Assembly: GCA_023386635.1 (NCBI GenBank)
Contig: JAEWJH010000101.1
Location: 1-62,374, forward strand
DNA length: 62,374 nucleotides
DNA from: Pseudomonadota bacterium
GTDB taxonomy: Bacteria; Pseudomonadota; Alphaproteobacteria; Rhizobiales; Xanthobacteraceae
Direction: 5' to 3'
The notes beneath the pieces are model-generated. The model was not told the DNA's origin. It ran no database searches and saw nothing but the letters and a program-made list of their open reading frames with translations. This document shows, one piece after another, positions 24,737 to 34,385 of this stretch (positions within the stretch are counted from its first letter, which is position 1; every line of letters begins with the position of its first letter). Position numbers and translations under genes: made by a program.

Positions 24737-26059
24737 ATGCTCGCTGACAAGGATCGCATCTTCCGCAATCTCTACGGCCAGCACGACTGGGGCCTGGAAG
24801 GCGCGCGTGCGCGCGGCGCCTGGGACGGCACCAAGGGCATTCTCGAGAAGGGCCGCGACTGGATCATCAACGAGGTGAAGGCCTCGGGTCTGCGCGGTCG
24901 TGGCGGCGCGGGCTTCCCGACCGGTCTCAAGTGGTCCTTCATGCCGAAGGAATCCAAGGACGGCCGCCCGAGCTATCTCGTCGTCAATGCCGACGAATCC
25001 GAGCCCGGCACCTGCAAGGACCGCGAGATTATGCGGCACGATCCGCATCTGCTCGTGGAAGGCTGCCTGATCGCCGGCTACGCCATGGGCGCGGTCGCCG
25101 CTTACATCTATGTGCGCGGCGAGTTTATCCACGAGCGCGAGCGGCTGCAGGCGGCGGTCGACCAGGCCTATGAGGCCAGGCTGATCGGCAAGAACAACGT
25201 CAACGGCTACGACTTCGACGTGGTCGTGCATCACGGCGCCGGCGCTTACATTTGCGGCGAAGAGACCGCGATGCTCGAAAGCCTCGAAGGCAAGAAGGGC
25301 ATGCCGCGGCTCAAGCCGCCGTTCCCGGCGAATGTCGGTCTCTATGGCTGCCCGACCACGGTGAACAACGTGGAGTCGATCGCGGTCGCCGGCGACATCT
25401 GCCGGCGCGGCGCGGCGTGGTTCGCCGGCATCGGCCGGCCGAACAACACCGGCACCAAGCTGTTCTGCGTCTCCGGCCACGTGAACAATCCGTGCAATGT
25501 CGAAGAAGCGATGGGCATTCCGTTCCCGGAACTGATCGACAAGCATTGCGGCGGCATTCGTGGCGGCTGGGACAACCTGCTCGCCGTGATCCCCGGCGGA
25601 TCGTCAGTGCCGTTGCTGCCGGCATCGCAGTGCGGCAACGACCTCTATATGGATTTCGACACGCTGCGGAATCTGAAGTCCGGTCTCGGCACCGCCGCCG
25701 TGATCGTCATGGACAAGTCGACCGACATCGTGCGGGCGATCACGCGGCTGTCCTATTTCTACAAGCATGAGAGCTGCGGCCAGTGCACGCCGTGCCGCGA
25801 AGGCACCGGCTGGATGTGGCGCGTGATGACGCGCATGTCGGAAGGCCGCGCGCAGAAGCGCGAGATCGGCATGCTGCTCGAAGTGACGACGCAGGTCGAA
25901 GGCCACACCATCTGCGCGCTCGGCGATGCCGCGGCCTGGCCGATTCAGGGCCTGATCCGGCATTTCCGACCTGAAATCGAACGGCGCATCGACGAATACG
26001 CGGCGCGCGCGGACAACCATCGCGCACCGGAGCGAATGCCGGCCGAGGCGGCGGAGTAG
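24737..26059 (+). CDS. nuoF: NADH-quinone oxidoreductase subunit F
   Basis: A 440-residue 51-kDa subunit that oxidises NADH. The FMN/NADH loops GLRGRGGAGFPTGLKW (about 53-68) and NADESEPGTCKDR (about 87-99) are intact. The 4Fe-4S (N3) ligands are in ESCGQCTPCREG (about 344-355), with a fourth Cys further on in HTICALGD. It starts 2 bases after the nuoE stop and is followed by nuoG after 3 bases. Confidence 0.98.
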   Translation: MLADKDRIFRNLYGQHDWGLEGARARGAWDGTKGILEKGRDWIINEVKASGLRGRGGAGFPTGLKWSFMPKESKDGRPSYLVVNADESEPGTCKDREIMRHDPHLLVEGCLIAGYAMGAVAAYIYVRGEFIHERERLQAAVDQAYEARLIGKNNVNGYDFDVVVHHGAGAYICGEETAMLESLEGKKGMPRLKPPFPANVGLYGCPTTVNNVESIAVAGDICRRGAAWFAGIGRPNNTGTKLFCVSGHVNNPCNVEEAMGIPFPELIDKHCGGIRGGWDNLLAVIPGGSSVPLLPASQCGNDLYMDFDTLRNLKSGLGTAAVIVMDKSTDIVRAITRLSYFYKHESCGQCTPCREGTGWMWRVMTRMSEGRAQKREIGMLLEVTTQVEGHTICALGDAAAWPIQGLIRHFRPEIERRIDEYAARADNHRAPERMPAEAAE

Positions 26060-26062
26060 GGC

Positions 26063-28141
26063 ATGACCAAGGTCATCATCGACGGCCAGGAACTCGACGT
26101 CCCGCCGGAATACACGCTGCTGCAGGCGTGCGAAGCCGCCGGCGCGGAAATCCCGCGATTCTGCTTCCACGAGCGGCTGTCGATCGCCGGCAACTGCCGT
26201 ATGTGCCTGATCGAGGTGAAGGGCGGACCGCCGAAGCCGGTCGCGTCCTGCGCGCAGAACGTGCGCGACTTGCGGCCCGGACCGAACGGCGAACCGCCGG
26301 AAATGTTCACGCGCTCGCCGATGGTGAAGAAGGCGCGCGAAGGCGTGATGGAATTTCTGCTGATCAACCATCCGCTGGATTGCCCGATCTGCGATCAGGG
26401 CGGCGAATGCGACCTGCAAGACCAGGCGATGGCCTATGGCGTCGATTCCAGCCGCTACGCCGAGAACAAGCGCGCGGTCGAGGACAAGTATATCGGCCCG
26501 CTGGTGAAGACGATCATGACGCGCTGCATTCACTGCACGCGCTGCATCCGCTTCACCACCGAGGTTGCCGGCGTCTCCGAACTCGGCGCCATCGGACGCG
26601 GCGAGGACATGGAGATCACCACCTATCTCGAACAGGCGATGACCTCCGAACTGCAGGGCAACGTTGTCGACCTGTGCCCGGTCGGCGCGCTGACCAGCAA
26701 GCCTTACGCTTTCGCCGCGCGTCCATGGGAGCTGACCAAGACCGAATCCATCGACGTGATGGACGCGGTCGGTTCCGCGATCCGCATCGATACGCGCGGC
26801 CGCGAGGTGATGCGCATCCTGCCGCGCGAGAACGACGCGGTGAACGAGGAGTGGATCTCCGACAAGACCCGTCACATCGTCGATGGTCTGCGCACGCAGC
26901 GCCTCGATCAACCCTATGTGCGCGACAACGGCCGCCTGCGTCCGGCGTCGTGGCAGGAAGCGTTCGCGCGCATCGCCGAGAAGGTGCGCGGCACCAAGGC
27001 GTCACGGATCGGCGCTATCGCCGGCGATCTCGCCGCGGTCGAGGAAATGTATGCGCTCAAGGACCTGATGACGCGCCTCGGCAGCGCCAACATCGATGCG
27101 CGCCAGGACGGCAGCACGCTCGATCCGGCCTGGGGCCGCGCGTCCTATCTGTTCAACGCCAGCATCGCCGGAATCGAGCAGGCCGATGCGCTGGTGATCG
27201 TCGGCTCCAATCCGCGTCATGAGGCGGCGGTGCTCAACGCCCGCATTCGCAAGCGCTGGCGCGCCGGCAATTTCCCGGTCGCGCTGATTGGTGAGAAATA
27301 CGATCTGACCTATCCCTACGAATATCTCGGCGCGGGTGCCGAGACGCTGGCCGGTCTTGCGGCATCGTCATTCGGCGAGACGCTGAAGAAGGCGCAGCGC
27401 CCGATGCTGCTGATCGGCGCCGGCGCGTTTACGCGCGCGGACGGCGCGGCGGTCGCGGCGCTGGCCGCCAAGGCGGCGCAGGAGATCGGCGCGGTCAAGG
27501 ACGGCTGGAACGGCTACTGCGTGTTGCAGGGTGCCGCGTCCCGCGTCGGCGCGCTCGACATCGGCTTCGTGCCGGGTGCGGGCGGCCTGACCGCAACGCA
27601 GATGGCGGCGGCTGGCGGCCTCGACGTGGCGGTGCTGCTCGGCGCCGATGAGATCGAAGTCGCGCCGGGCGCGTTCGTCGTCTACATCGGAACGCACGGC
27701 GACCGGGGCGCGCATCGTGCCGACGTGATCCTGCCGGGCGCGGCTTACCCCGAAAAGAGCGGGCTGTTCGTCAACACCGAGGGTCGCGTGCAACTCGCCG
27801 CGCGCGCCGCGTTCCCGCCGGGCGATGCCCGGGAGGACTGGGCGATCCTGCGCGCGCTGTCGGACGTGCTCGGCCACAAGCTGCCTTACGATACGCTCGC
27901 GGGCGTGCGGCAGGCGCTGTTCCGCGATTATCCGCACCTGATGCGCATCGACGCGATCGAGCCCGGCAAGCCGGCCGATCTCGCGACGCTCGCGGGCAAA
28001 GCAGCGAAGAGCGCGGACAAGGCGGCGCTGCGGACCTGGGTGTCCGATTTCTATTTCACCAATCCGATCGCGCGGGCCTCGGCCGTGATGGCCGAATGCG
28101 CGGCGCTCGCGGGCAAGTCTGCCCGCACCGCGGCGGAGTGA
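26063..28141 (+). CDS. nuoG: NADH-quinone oxidoreductase subunit G
   Basis: A 692-residue 75-kDa subunit. It has an N-terminal 2Fe-2S ferredoxin domain (EIPRFCFHERLSIAGNCRMC, about 29-48), then the His/Cys cluster (LLINHPLDCPICDQGGECDLQD) and the 4Fe-4S set (RCIHCTRCIRF with a later DLCPVGALTSKPY). A molybdopterin-oxidoreductase-like domain follows that carries no cofactor in this family. The length is normal for alphaproteobacteria, shorter than the E. coli form. Confidence 0.97.
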   Translation: MTKVIIDGQELDVPPEYTLLQACEAAGAEIPRFCFHERLSIAGNCRMCLIEVKGGPPKPVASCAQNVRDLRPGPNGEPPEMFTRSPMVKKAREGVMEFLLINHPLDCPICDQGGECDLQDQAMAYGVDSSRYAENKRAVEDKYIGPLVKTIMTRCIHCTRCIRFTTEVAGVSELGAIGRGEDMEITTYLEQAMTSELQGNVVDLCPVGALTSKPYAFAARPWELTKTESIDVMDAVGSAIRIDTRGREVMRILPRENDAVNEEWISDKTRHIVDGLRTQRLDQPYVRDNGRLRPASWQEAFARIAEKVRGTKASRIGAIAGDLAAVEEMYALKDLMTRLGSANIDARQDGSTLDPAWGRASYLFNASIAGIEQADALVIVGSNPRHEAAVLNARIRKRWRAGNFPVALIGEKYDLTYPYEYLGAGAETLAGLAASSFGETLKKAQRPMLLIGAGAFTRADGAAVAALAAKAAQEIGAVKDGWNGYCVLQGAASRVGALDIGFVPGAGGLTATQMAAAGGLDVAVLLGADEIEVAPGAFVVYIGTHGDRGAHRADVILPGAAYPEKSGLFVNTEGRVQLAARAAFPPGDAREDWAILRALSDVLGHKLPYDTLAGVRQALFRDYPHLMRIDAIEPGKPADLATLAGKAAKSADKAALRTWVSDFYFTNPIARASAVMAECAALAGKSARTAAE

Positions 28142-28146
28142 GGGGC

Positions 28147-29172
28147 ATGGCGGAAATCTTCACCACTTATATCTGGCCGGTGCTCGTCATCCTGGCGCAG
28201 TCGGTCATGCTGCTGGTGATCCTGCTGGTCGCCATCGCCTACATCCTGCTGGCGGACCGCAAGATCTGGGCGGCAGTGCAGATCCGTCGCGGCCCCAACG
28301 TGGTCGGGCCGTGGGGACTGTTCCAGTCCTTCGCCGACCTTCTGAAGTTCATGCTCAAGGAGCCGGTCATTCCGGCCGGCGCGAACAAGGGCATCTTCCT
28401 GCTCGCGCCGCTGGTCTCGACCACGCTGGCGCTCGCCGCCTGGGCGGTGATGCCCGTGTCGGCGGGATGGGTGATCGCCAACATCAATGTCGGCATCCTC
28501 TACATCTTCGCGATCTCGTCGCTCAGTATCTATGGCATCATCATGGGCGGCTGGGCGTCGAACTCGAAATACCCGTTCCTGTCGGCGTTGCGCTCGGCCG
28601 CGCAGATGGTGTCCTACGAAGTCTCGATCGGCTTCGTCATCATCACCGTGCTGCTGTGCGCGGGCTCGCTGAACCTCACGGCGATCGTCGAGGCGCAGAA
28701 CAGCCCCTACGGCCTGCTCGGCTGGTACTGGCTGCCGCTGTTCCCGATGTTCGTGATCTTTTATATCTCCGCACTCGCGGAGACGAACCGGCCGCCGTTT
28801 GATCTGGTCGAAGCGGAATCCGAACTGGTCGCCGGCTTCATGGTCGAATACGGCTCGTCGCCGTACATGATGTTCATGCTCGGCGAGTATGTGGCGATCG
28901 CCACTATGTGCGCGATGGCGACGATCCTGTTCCTCGGCGGCTGGCTCCCGCCGGTGCCGTATGCGCCGTTCACCTGGGTGCCGGGCGTGGTCTGGTTCAC
29001 GCTCAAGGCGCTGTTCATGTTCTTCCTGTTCGCGATGGCGAAGGCGATCGTCCCGCGATACCGCTACGACCAACTGATGCGGCTCGGCTGGAAGGTGTTC
29101 CTGCCGCTGTCGCTGGCGATGGTGGTGATCGTTGCCGGCGTTCTGCAATACGGCCATCTGGCGTGGAAGTGA
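28147..29172 (+). CDS. nuoH: NADH-quinone oxidoreductase subunit H
   Basis: A 341-residue membrane subunit with about eight TM helices that lines the quinone tunnel and connects the arms. The conserved loop ADRKIWAAVQIRRGPNVVGP (about 36-55), LLKFMLKEPVIP, and ALAETNRPPFDLVEAESELV (about 210-229) are present. It starts 5 bases after the nuoG stop. Confidence 0.97.
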   Translation: MAEIFTTYIWPVLVILAQSVMLLVILLVAIAYILLADRKIWAAVQIRRGPNVVGPWGLFQSFADLLKFMLKEPVIPAGANKGIFLLAPLVSTTLALAAWAVMPVSAGWVIANINVGILYIFAISSLSIYGIIMGGWASNSKYPFLSALRSAAQMVSYEVSIGFVIITVLLCAGSLNLTAIVEAQNSPYGLLGWYWLPLFPMFVIFYISALAETNRPPFDLVEAESELVAGFMVEYGSSPYMMFMLGEYVAIATMCAMATILFLGGWLPPVPYAPFTWVPGVVWFTLKALFMFFLFAMAKAIVPRYRYDQLMRLGWKVFLPLSLAMVVIVAGVLQYGHLAWK

Positions 29173-29179
29173 GGATGCG

Positions 29180-29668
29180 ATGAGGCTCGACCGCGCGGCC
29201 AAGGCGCTGTTTCTCTGGGAGTTCGTGACCGGCTTCGCGCTGGCCATGCGCTATTTCTTCCAGCCGAAGGCGACGCTGAACTATCCGTTCGAGAAGGGGC
29301 CGATCTCACCGCGCTTTCGCGGCGAGCATGCGCTGCGCCGCTATCCGAACGGCGAGGAGCGCTGCATCGCATGCAAGCTGTGCGAGGCGATCTGCCCGGC
29401 ACAGGCCATCACCATCGAGGCCGGCCCGCGCCGCAACGACGGCACGCGCCGCACCACGCGCTACGACATCGACATGGTGAAGTGCATCTATTGCGGCTTT
29501 TGCCAGGAAGCCTGCCCGGTCGACGCCATCGTCGAGGGGCCGAATTTCGAATTCGCGACCGAGACGCGCGAGGAGCTCTATTACGACAAGGAGCGCCTGC
29601 TCGCGAACGGGGACCGCTGGGAGCGCGAGATCGCGAAGAACATCGCGCTCGACGCGCCGTACCGGTGA
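29180..29668 (+). CDS. nuoI: NADH-quinone oxidoreductase subunit I
   Basis: A 162-residue ferredoxin-like subunit with two 4Fe-4S motifs, ERCIACKLCEAICPAQAI (about 60-77) and VKCIYCGFCQEACPVDAI (about 99-116), which carry clusters N6a and N6b to N2. The ATG at 29180 overlaps nothing and follows GAGGATG. After it the operon is interrupted by a 163-bp gap that contains a palindromic repeat. Confidence 0.97.
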   Translation: MRLDRAAKALFLWEFVTGFALAMRYFFQPKATLNYPFEKGPISPRFRGEHALRRYPNGEERCIACKLCEAICPAQAITIEAGPRRNDGTRRTTRYDIDMVKCIYCGFCQEACPVDAIVEGPNFEFATETREELYYDKERLLANGDRWEREIAKNIALDAPYR

Positions 29669-29697
29669 TGATTATGAACGCGCGCCTCTCTCACACG

Positions 29698-29802
29698 CCT
29701 CACCCTGAGGAGCGGCTGCAAGCCGCGTCTCGAAGGGCGAGGCGCCCGGCTGGTGCTCTTCGTCCTTCGAGACGGCCGCGTTGCGGCCTCCTCAGGACGA
29801 GG
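29698..29802. repeat. Palindromic intergenic repeat element inside the nuo operon
   Basis: Two nested perfect arm pairs: CCTGAGGAG (29704-29712) with CTCCTCAGG (29788-29796), and GTCTCGAAGG (29727-29736) with CCTTCGAGAC (29764-29773). Smaller hairpins lie within the arms. From memory this CCTGAGGAG...GTCTCGAAGG type is a dispersed repeat in Bradyrhizobium-like and Methylobacterium-like genomes. It sits between nuoI and nuoJ; the nuoJ start is 30 bases past its edge. In RNA it would fold into a long hairpin within the operon transcript. Confidence 0.75.
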
Positions 29803-29831
29803 GCGATGGATGGGTTCGGGAGCCCAACACG

Positions 29832-30452
29832 ATGATCACGGCTCTGTTCTTTTATCTCTTCGCCGGCATCTGCATCGCCTCCGCGGTGATGGTGATCGCG
29901 TCGAAGAATCCGGTTCACTCGGTGCTGTTCCTGATCCTCGCCTTCGTCAATGCGGCGGGGCTGTTCGTGCTGCTCGGCGCCGAATTCCTGGCGATGATTC
30001 TGATCGTCGTCTATGTCGGCGCAGTCGCCGTGCTGTTCCTGTTCGTGGTGATGATGCTTGACGTCGACTTCGCCGAGCTGCGGCAGGGCTTCCAGCAATA
30101 TCTTCCGGTCGGTGCGCTGGTCGGCTTCGTCATGCTCGCCGAACTCCTGATGGTGGTCGGCGGCTGGGCGATCGACCCCAACGTGACCAAGGCGTCGCCG
30201 ATCCCGCCGGTGGCGCAGGTGAGCAACACCGAGGCGCTCGGCCTCGTGCTCTATACGAAGTACATCTACTTCTTCCAGGCGGCGGGCCTTGTCCTGCTGG
30301 TGGCGATGATCGGCGCGATCGTGCTGACGCTGCATCATCGCGCCCGCGTGCGCCGCCAGAGCATCGCCGAACAGGTTGCGCGCACACCCGCGACAGCGAT
30401 CGAGATCAAGCAGGTGCGGCCGGGTCAGGGCCTGTCGGAGAACCCATCATGA
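29832..30452 (+). CDS. nuoJ: NADH-quinone oxidoreductase subunit J
   Basis: A 206-residue membrane subunit with five TM helices. The conserved pi-bulge helix region is LIVVYVGAVAVLFLFVVMML (about 57-76). The ATG at 29832 (MITALFFYLFAG) is chosen over an in-frame upstream start that would lie inside the repeat element. Its stop overlaps nuoK as ATGA. Confidence 0.95.
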   Translation: MITALFFYLFAGICIASAVMVIASKNPVHSVLFLILAFVNAAGLFVLLGAEFLAMILIVVYVGAVAVLFLFVVMMLDVDFAELRQGFQQYLPVGALVGFVMLAELLMVVGGWAIDPNVTKASPIPPVAQVSNTEALGLVLYTKYIYFFQAAGLVLLVAMIGAIVLTLHHRARVRRQSIAEQVARTPATAIEIKQVRPGQGLSENPS

Positions 30453-30757
30453 CGATCGGCCTCGGCCACTATCTCGCCGTCGCGGCGATCATGTTCACAC
30501 TCGGCATCTTCGGCATCTTCCTCAACCGGAAGAACGTGATCGTCATCCTGATGTCGATCGAGCTCATCCTGCTTGCGGTGAACATCAACCTGGTGTCGTT
30601 CTCGTCGTTCCTCGGCGATCTGGTCGGACAGGTGTTTGCGCTGCTGGTGCTCACGGTCGCGGCGGCGGAAGCCGCCATCGGCCTTGCCATTCTGGTGGCG
30701 TTCTACCGCAACCGCGGCTCTATCGCGGTTGAAGACATCAACCTGATGAAGGGCTGA
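30449..30757 (+). CDS. nuoK: NADH-quinone oxidoreductase subunit K
   Basis: A 102-residue subunit with three TM helices. The functional Glu residues are visible in IVILMSIELILLAVNINLV (Glu about 36) and in VAAAEAAIGLAILVAFYR (Glu about 72). It overlaps nuoJ by four bases. Confidence 0.97.
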   Translation: MTIGLGHYLAVAAIMFTLGIFGIFLNRKNVIVILMSIELILLAVNINLVSFSSFLGDLVGQVFALLVLTVAAAEAAIGLAILVAFYRNRGSIAVEDINLMKG

Positions 30758-30764
30758 GACACTC

Positions 30765-32864
30765 ATGTATCAGGCGATCGTCTTTCTGCCGCTGCTCGGC
30801 GCGATCCTCGGGGGATTGATCGCGATCGCCGGCGCGCGCGCGCGGTTCCCGGGGCAAAACCCGAAGCCCGACACCGGGCATCCTACGGACCATCACGGCG
30901 CTCATCATCATGAGCCGGGCGGCCAAAGCGGCGGGGTCCATGGCGGCGGTGTCATCCATCACGACACCCATGAAGACCATCCGCATGAGCCGCCGGCGGC
31001 GGGCTCGCGGCTCGTCGAACTGATCACCACCTCGCTGCTGTTCGTTTCGGCGGCGCTGTCGTGGGTCGCGTTCGTCCAGGTCGGCTTCGGCCATCAGGAC
31101 ATCCGCATCGACCTGATGCCGTGGATCATCTCAGGCGATCTCAAGGTGCACTGGGCGATCCGCGTCGACACGCTCACCGCGGTGATGCTGGTCGTCGTCA
31201 ACACCGTGTCGGCGCTCGTGCATCTCTATTCCATCGGCTACATGCACGAGGATCCGAACCGGCCGCGGTTCTTCGCCTATCTGTCGCTGTTCACCTTCGC
31301 CATGCTGATGCTGGTGACCTCCGACAATCTGGCGCAGCTGTTCTTCGGCTGGGAAGGCGTGGGTCTCGCCAGCTATCTGCTGATCGGTTTCTGGTACCAG
31401 AAGCCGGAGGCGAACGCGGCGGCGATCAAGGCGTTCGTCGTCAACCGCGTCGGCGACTTTGGCTTCGCGCTCGGCATTTTCGCGCTGTTCATGATGGTCG
31501 GCGCGATCGATTTCGACACCGTGTTCGCGCAAGCGCCGTCGCTGACCGGCAAGACCATTACCTTCTTCGGCTGGCACGCCGATGCGCTGACGCTGATCTG
31601 CCTGTTCCTGTTCATGGGCGCCATGGGCAAGTCGGCGCAGTTCCTGCTGCACACCTGGTTGCCGGACGCGATGGAAGGTCCGACCCCGGTGTCGGCGCTG
31701 ATCCATGCCGCGACCATGGTGACCGCGGGCGTGTTCATGGTGGCGCGACTGTCGCCGCTGTTCGAACTCGCGCCGAACGCGCAGACCGTTGTGACGCTGA
31801 TCGGCGCGACCACCGCGCTGTTCGCGGCGACCATCGGGCTCGTCCAGAACGACATCAAGCGTATCGTTGCTTATTCGACCTGTTCGCAGCTCGGCTACAT
31901 GTTCGTGGCAATGGGCGTGGGTGCTTATTCCGTCGGCATGTTCCACCTGTTCACGCACGCTTTCTTCAAGGCGCTCCTGTTCTTAGGCTCCGGCTCGGTG
32001 ATCCACGCGATGCATCACGAGCAGGACATCCGCAACATGGGTGGCCTGAAGGATCGCATCCCGTTCACTTACATCGTGATGCTGATCGGCACGCTCGCTT
32101 TGACCGGCTTCCCCCTGACCGCCGGCTATTTCTCCAAGGACGCGATCATCGAAGCCGCCTTCGTCGGCCACAATCCGATGGCTCTCTATGGCTTCCTCTG
32201 CACGGTCATCGCCGCGCTGCTGACCTCGTTCTATTCCTGGCGTCTGATCTTCAAGACCTTCCATGGCAAGCCGCACGATCAGCATCATTATGAGGCGGCG
32301 CGTGAAAGCCCGCTGGTGATGACGATCCCGCTCGCCGTGTTGGCGCTCGGTTCGCTCGCCGCCGGTTTCCCGTTCAAGGAAGTGTTCGCCGGTCACGGCG
32401 TGGCGGAATTCTTCCGCGGGTCTTTGACCTTCGCCAAGGACAACAAGGTGCTCGAGGAAATGCACCACATCCCGTTGTGGATCGCGCTGATGCCCACGGT
32501 GATGATGGTGATCGGCTTCCTCGTCGCCTGGCAGTTCTATATCCGCCGGCCGGATATCCCGGTCGAACTGGCGCGGCAGCACCAGCCGCTCTACCGCTTC
32601 CTGCTCAACAAGTGGTACTTCGACGAACTCTACGACACGATCTTCGTTCGCCCCGCGAAGTGGCTCGGCCGCACGCTGTGGAAGCGCGGCGACGGCTGGC
32701 TGATCGACGGCTTCGGGCCTGACGGTGTGTCGGCGCGGGTGCTTGACGTCACCCGCAACGTGGTCCGGCTGCAGACCGGATATCTCTATCACTACGCATT
32801 CGCCATGCTGATCGGCGTCGCCGCCTTCATCACCTGGTTCATGTTCATGCCGGGGAGCCACTGA
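30765..32864 (+). CDS. nuoL: NADH-quinone oxidoreductase subunit L, with a His-rich loop
   Basis: A 699-residue antiporter-like proton-channel subunit with about 16 TM helices and the long lateral helix near the C-terminus. Conserved segments are FFGWEGVGLASYLLIGFWY, HTWLPDAMEGPTPVSALIHAATMVTAGVF and DIKRIVAYSTCSQLGYMF. Oddity: residues about 30-80, between the first two TM helices, hold a Gly/His-rich insertion with 12 His in 36 residues. This could bind metal; similar loops may exist in relatives. It overlaps nuoM as TGATG. Confidence 0.96.
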   Translation: MYQAIVFLPLLGAILGGLIAIAGARARFPGQNPKPDTGHPTDHHGAHHHEPGGQSGGVHGGGVIHHDTHEDHPHEPPAAGSRLVELITTSLLFVSAALSWVAFVQVGFGHQDIRIDLMPWIISGDLKVHWAIRVDTLTAVMLVVVNTVSALVHLYSIGYMHEDPNRPRFFAYLSLFTFAMLMLVTSDNLAQLFFGWEGVGLASYLLIGFWYQKPEANAAAIKAFVVNRVGDFGFALGIFALFMMVGAIDFDTVFAQAPSLTGKTITFFGWHADALTLICLFLFMGAMGKSAQFLLHTWLPDAMEGPTPVSALIHAATMVTAGVFMVARLSPLFELAPNAQTVVTLIGATTALFAATIGLVQNDIKRIVAYSTCSQLGYMFVAMGVGAYSVGMFHLFTHAFFKALLFLGSGSVIHAMHHEQDIRNMGGLKDRIPFTYIVMLIGTLALTGFPLTAGYFSKDAIIEAAFVGHNPMALYGFLCTVIAALLTSFYSWRLIFKTFHGKPHDQHHYEAARESPLVMTIPLAVLALGSLAAGFPFKEVFAGHGVAEFFRGSLTFAKDNKVLEEMHHIPLWIALMPTVMMVIGFLVAWQFYIRRPDIPVELARQHQPLYRFLLNKWYFDELYDTIFVRPAKWLGRTLWKRGDGWLIDGFGPDGVSARVLDVTRNVVRLQTGYLYHYAFAMLIGVAAFITWFMFMPGSH

Positions 32865-34375
32865 TGAACTGGCCGGTCCTGTCCGTCACGACGTTTCTGC
32901 CGGTTCTCGGCGCGCTGCTGGTGTGGATCACCGCGCGCGGCGAGGGGAACCTGGGCAAGAACACCGCCCGCTGGATCTCGTTGTGGACCACGCTGATCAC
33001 CTTCGCGGTGTCGCTGGTGCTGCTCGTGAACTTCGATGCCAGTTCGGCCGACTTCCAGTTCGTCGAGAAGCATCCGTGGCTGCTCGGCGTCGCGTCCTAC
33101 CACATGGGCGTCGACGGCATCTCGCTGCCGCTGATCATCCTGACGACCGCGATCATGCCGATCGCCATCATCGCCAGCTGGTCGGCGATCCAGATGCGCG
33201 TCAAGGAATACATGATCGCGTTCCTGGTTCTGGAAACGCTGATGATCGGCACCTTCTCGGCGCTCGATCTGGTGCTGTTCTACCTGTTCTTCGAGGGCGG
33301 TCTGATCCCGATGTTCCTGATCATCGGCGTCTGGGGCGGTCCGCGCCGCGTCTATGCGAGCTTCAAGTTCTTCCTCTACACGCTGCTGGGCTCGGTGCTG
33401 ATGCTGCTCGCCATCATGGCGATGTACTGGAGCGCCGGCACCACCGACATTCCGACGCTGCTCAAGCATGGCTTCCCGTATGACCTGCAGAAGTGGGCAT
33501 GGCTCGCCTTCTTCGCCTCGTTCGCGGTGAAGATGCCGATGTGGCCGGTGCACACCTGGCTGCCGGACGCGCACGTCGAAGCGCCGACGGCGGGCTCGGT
33601 GATCCTCGCGGCGATCCTTCTGAAGATGGGCGGCTACGGCTTCCTGCGCTTCTCGCTGCCGATGTTCCCCGAGGCGTCGCATTATTTCGCCCCGTTCGTG
33701 TTCGCGCTGTCGGTCGTCGCGATCATCTACACGTCGCTGGTCGCGCTGATGCAGGAGGATATGAAGAAGCTGATCGCTTATTCCTCCGTGGCGCATATGG
33801 GCTTCGTCACCATGGGCATCTTCGCGGCGACCACGCAGGGCGTCGCCGGCGGTATCTTCCAGATGGTGTCGCACGGCGTCGTCTCCGGCGCGCTGTTCCT
33901 CTGCGTCGGCGTCGTCTACGACCGCATGCACACGCGCGAGATCGCGGCCTATGGCGGCCTCGTCAACCGCATGCCGCTCTATGCGGCGGTGTTCATGCTG
34001 TTCACCATGGCCAATGTCGGCCTGCCGGGTACCTCCGGGTTCGTCGGCGAATTCATGACGCTGCTCGGCACCTTCAAGGTCAACGTCCCGACCGGAACGC
34101 TGGCGACGCTCGGCGTCATCCTGTCGGCCGCCTATGCGCTGTGGCTCTACCGCAAGGTGGTGTTCGGCAAGCTGGAGAAGCCGTCGCTCGTCGCGATCCG
34201 CGACATCGGCTGGCGGGAATCGCTGATCCTCGCGCCGCTGGTGGTGCTGACGATCCTGCTCGGCGTTGCGCCGACGCCGGTGCTCGACATCTCTGCCGCG
34301 TCCGTCAACCAGTTGCTCACCCACTATCATGCAGCGCTCAAGGCGGCCCAGACCGCCGCGCTGATCGTGCAGTAA
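32864..34375 (+). CDS. nuoM: NADH-quinone oxidoreductase subunit M
   Basis: A 503-residue antiporter-like subunit with about 14 TM helices. It has the signature FFEGGLIPMFLIIGVWGG (around 144-161), MPMWPVHTWLPDAHVEAPTAGSVILAA (broken over 223-249) and KKLIAYSSVAHMGFVTMG. One base overlaps the nuoL stop; nuoN follows 10 bases later. Confidence 0.97.
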   Translation: MNWPVLSVTTFLPVLGALLVWITARGEGNLGKNTARWISLWTTLITFAVSLVLLVNFDASSADFQFVEKHPWLLGVASYHMGVDGISLPLIILTTAIMPIAIIASWSAIQMRVKEYMIAFLVLETLMIGTFSALDLVLFYLFFEGGLIPMFLIIGVWGGPRRVYASFKFFLYTLLGSVLMLLAIMAMYWSAGTTDIPTLLKHGFPYDLQKWAWLAFFASFAVKMPMWPVHTWLPDAHVEAPTAGSVILAAILLKMGGYGFLRFSLPMFPEASHYFAPFVFALSVVAIIYTSLVALMQEDMKKLIAYSSVAHMGFVTMGIFAATTQGVAGGIFQMVSHGVVSGALFLCVGVVYDRMHTREIAAYGGLVNRMPLYAAVFMLFTMANVGLPGTSGFVGEFMTLLGTFKVNVPTGTLATLGVILSAAYALWLYRKVVFGKLEKPSLVAIRDIGWRESLILAPLVVLTILLGVAPTPVLDISAASVNQLLTHYHAALKAAQTAALIVQ

Positions 34376-34385
34376 GGCGAACCCG

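Noticed and set aside
29753..29832. In-frame upstream starts for nuoJ that would add 17 or more residues
   Set aside because: The extra residues are encoded by the palindromic repeat; NuoJ homologues begin at MITALFF.
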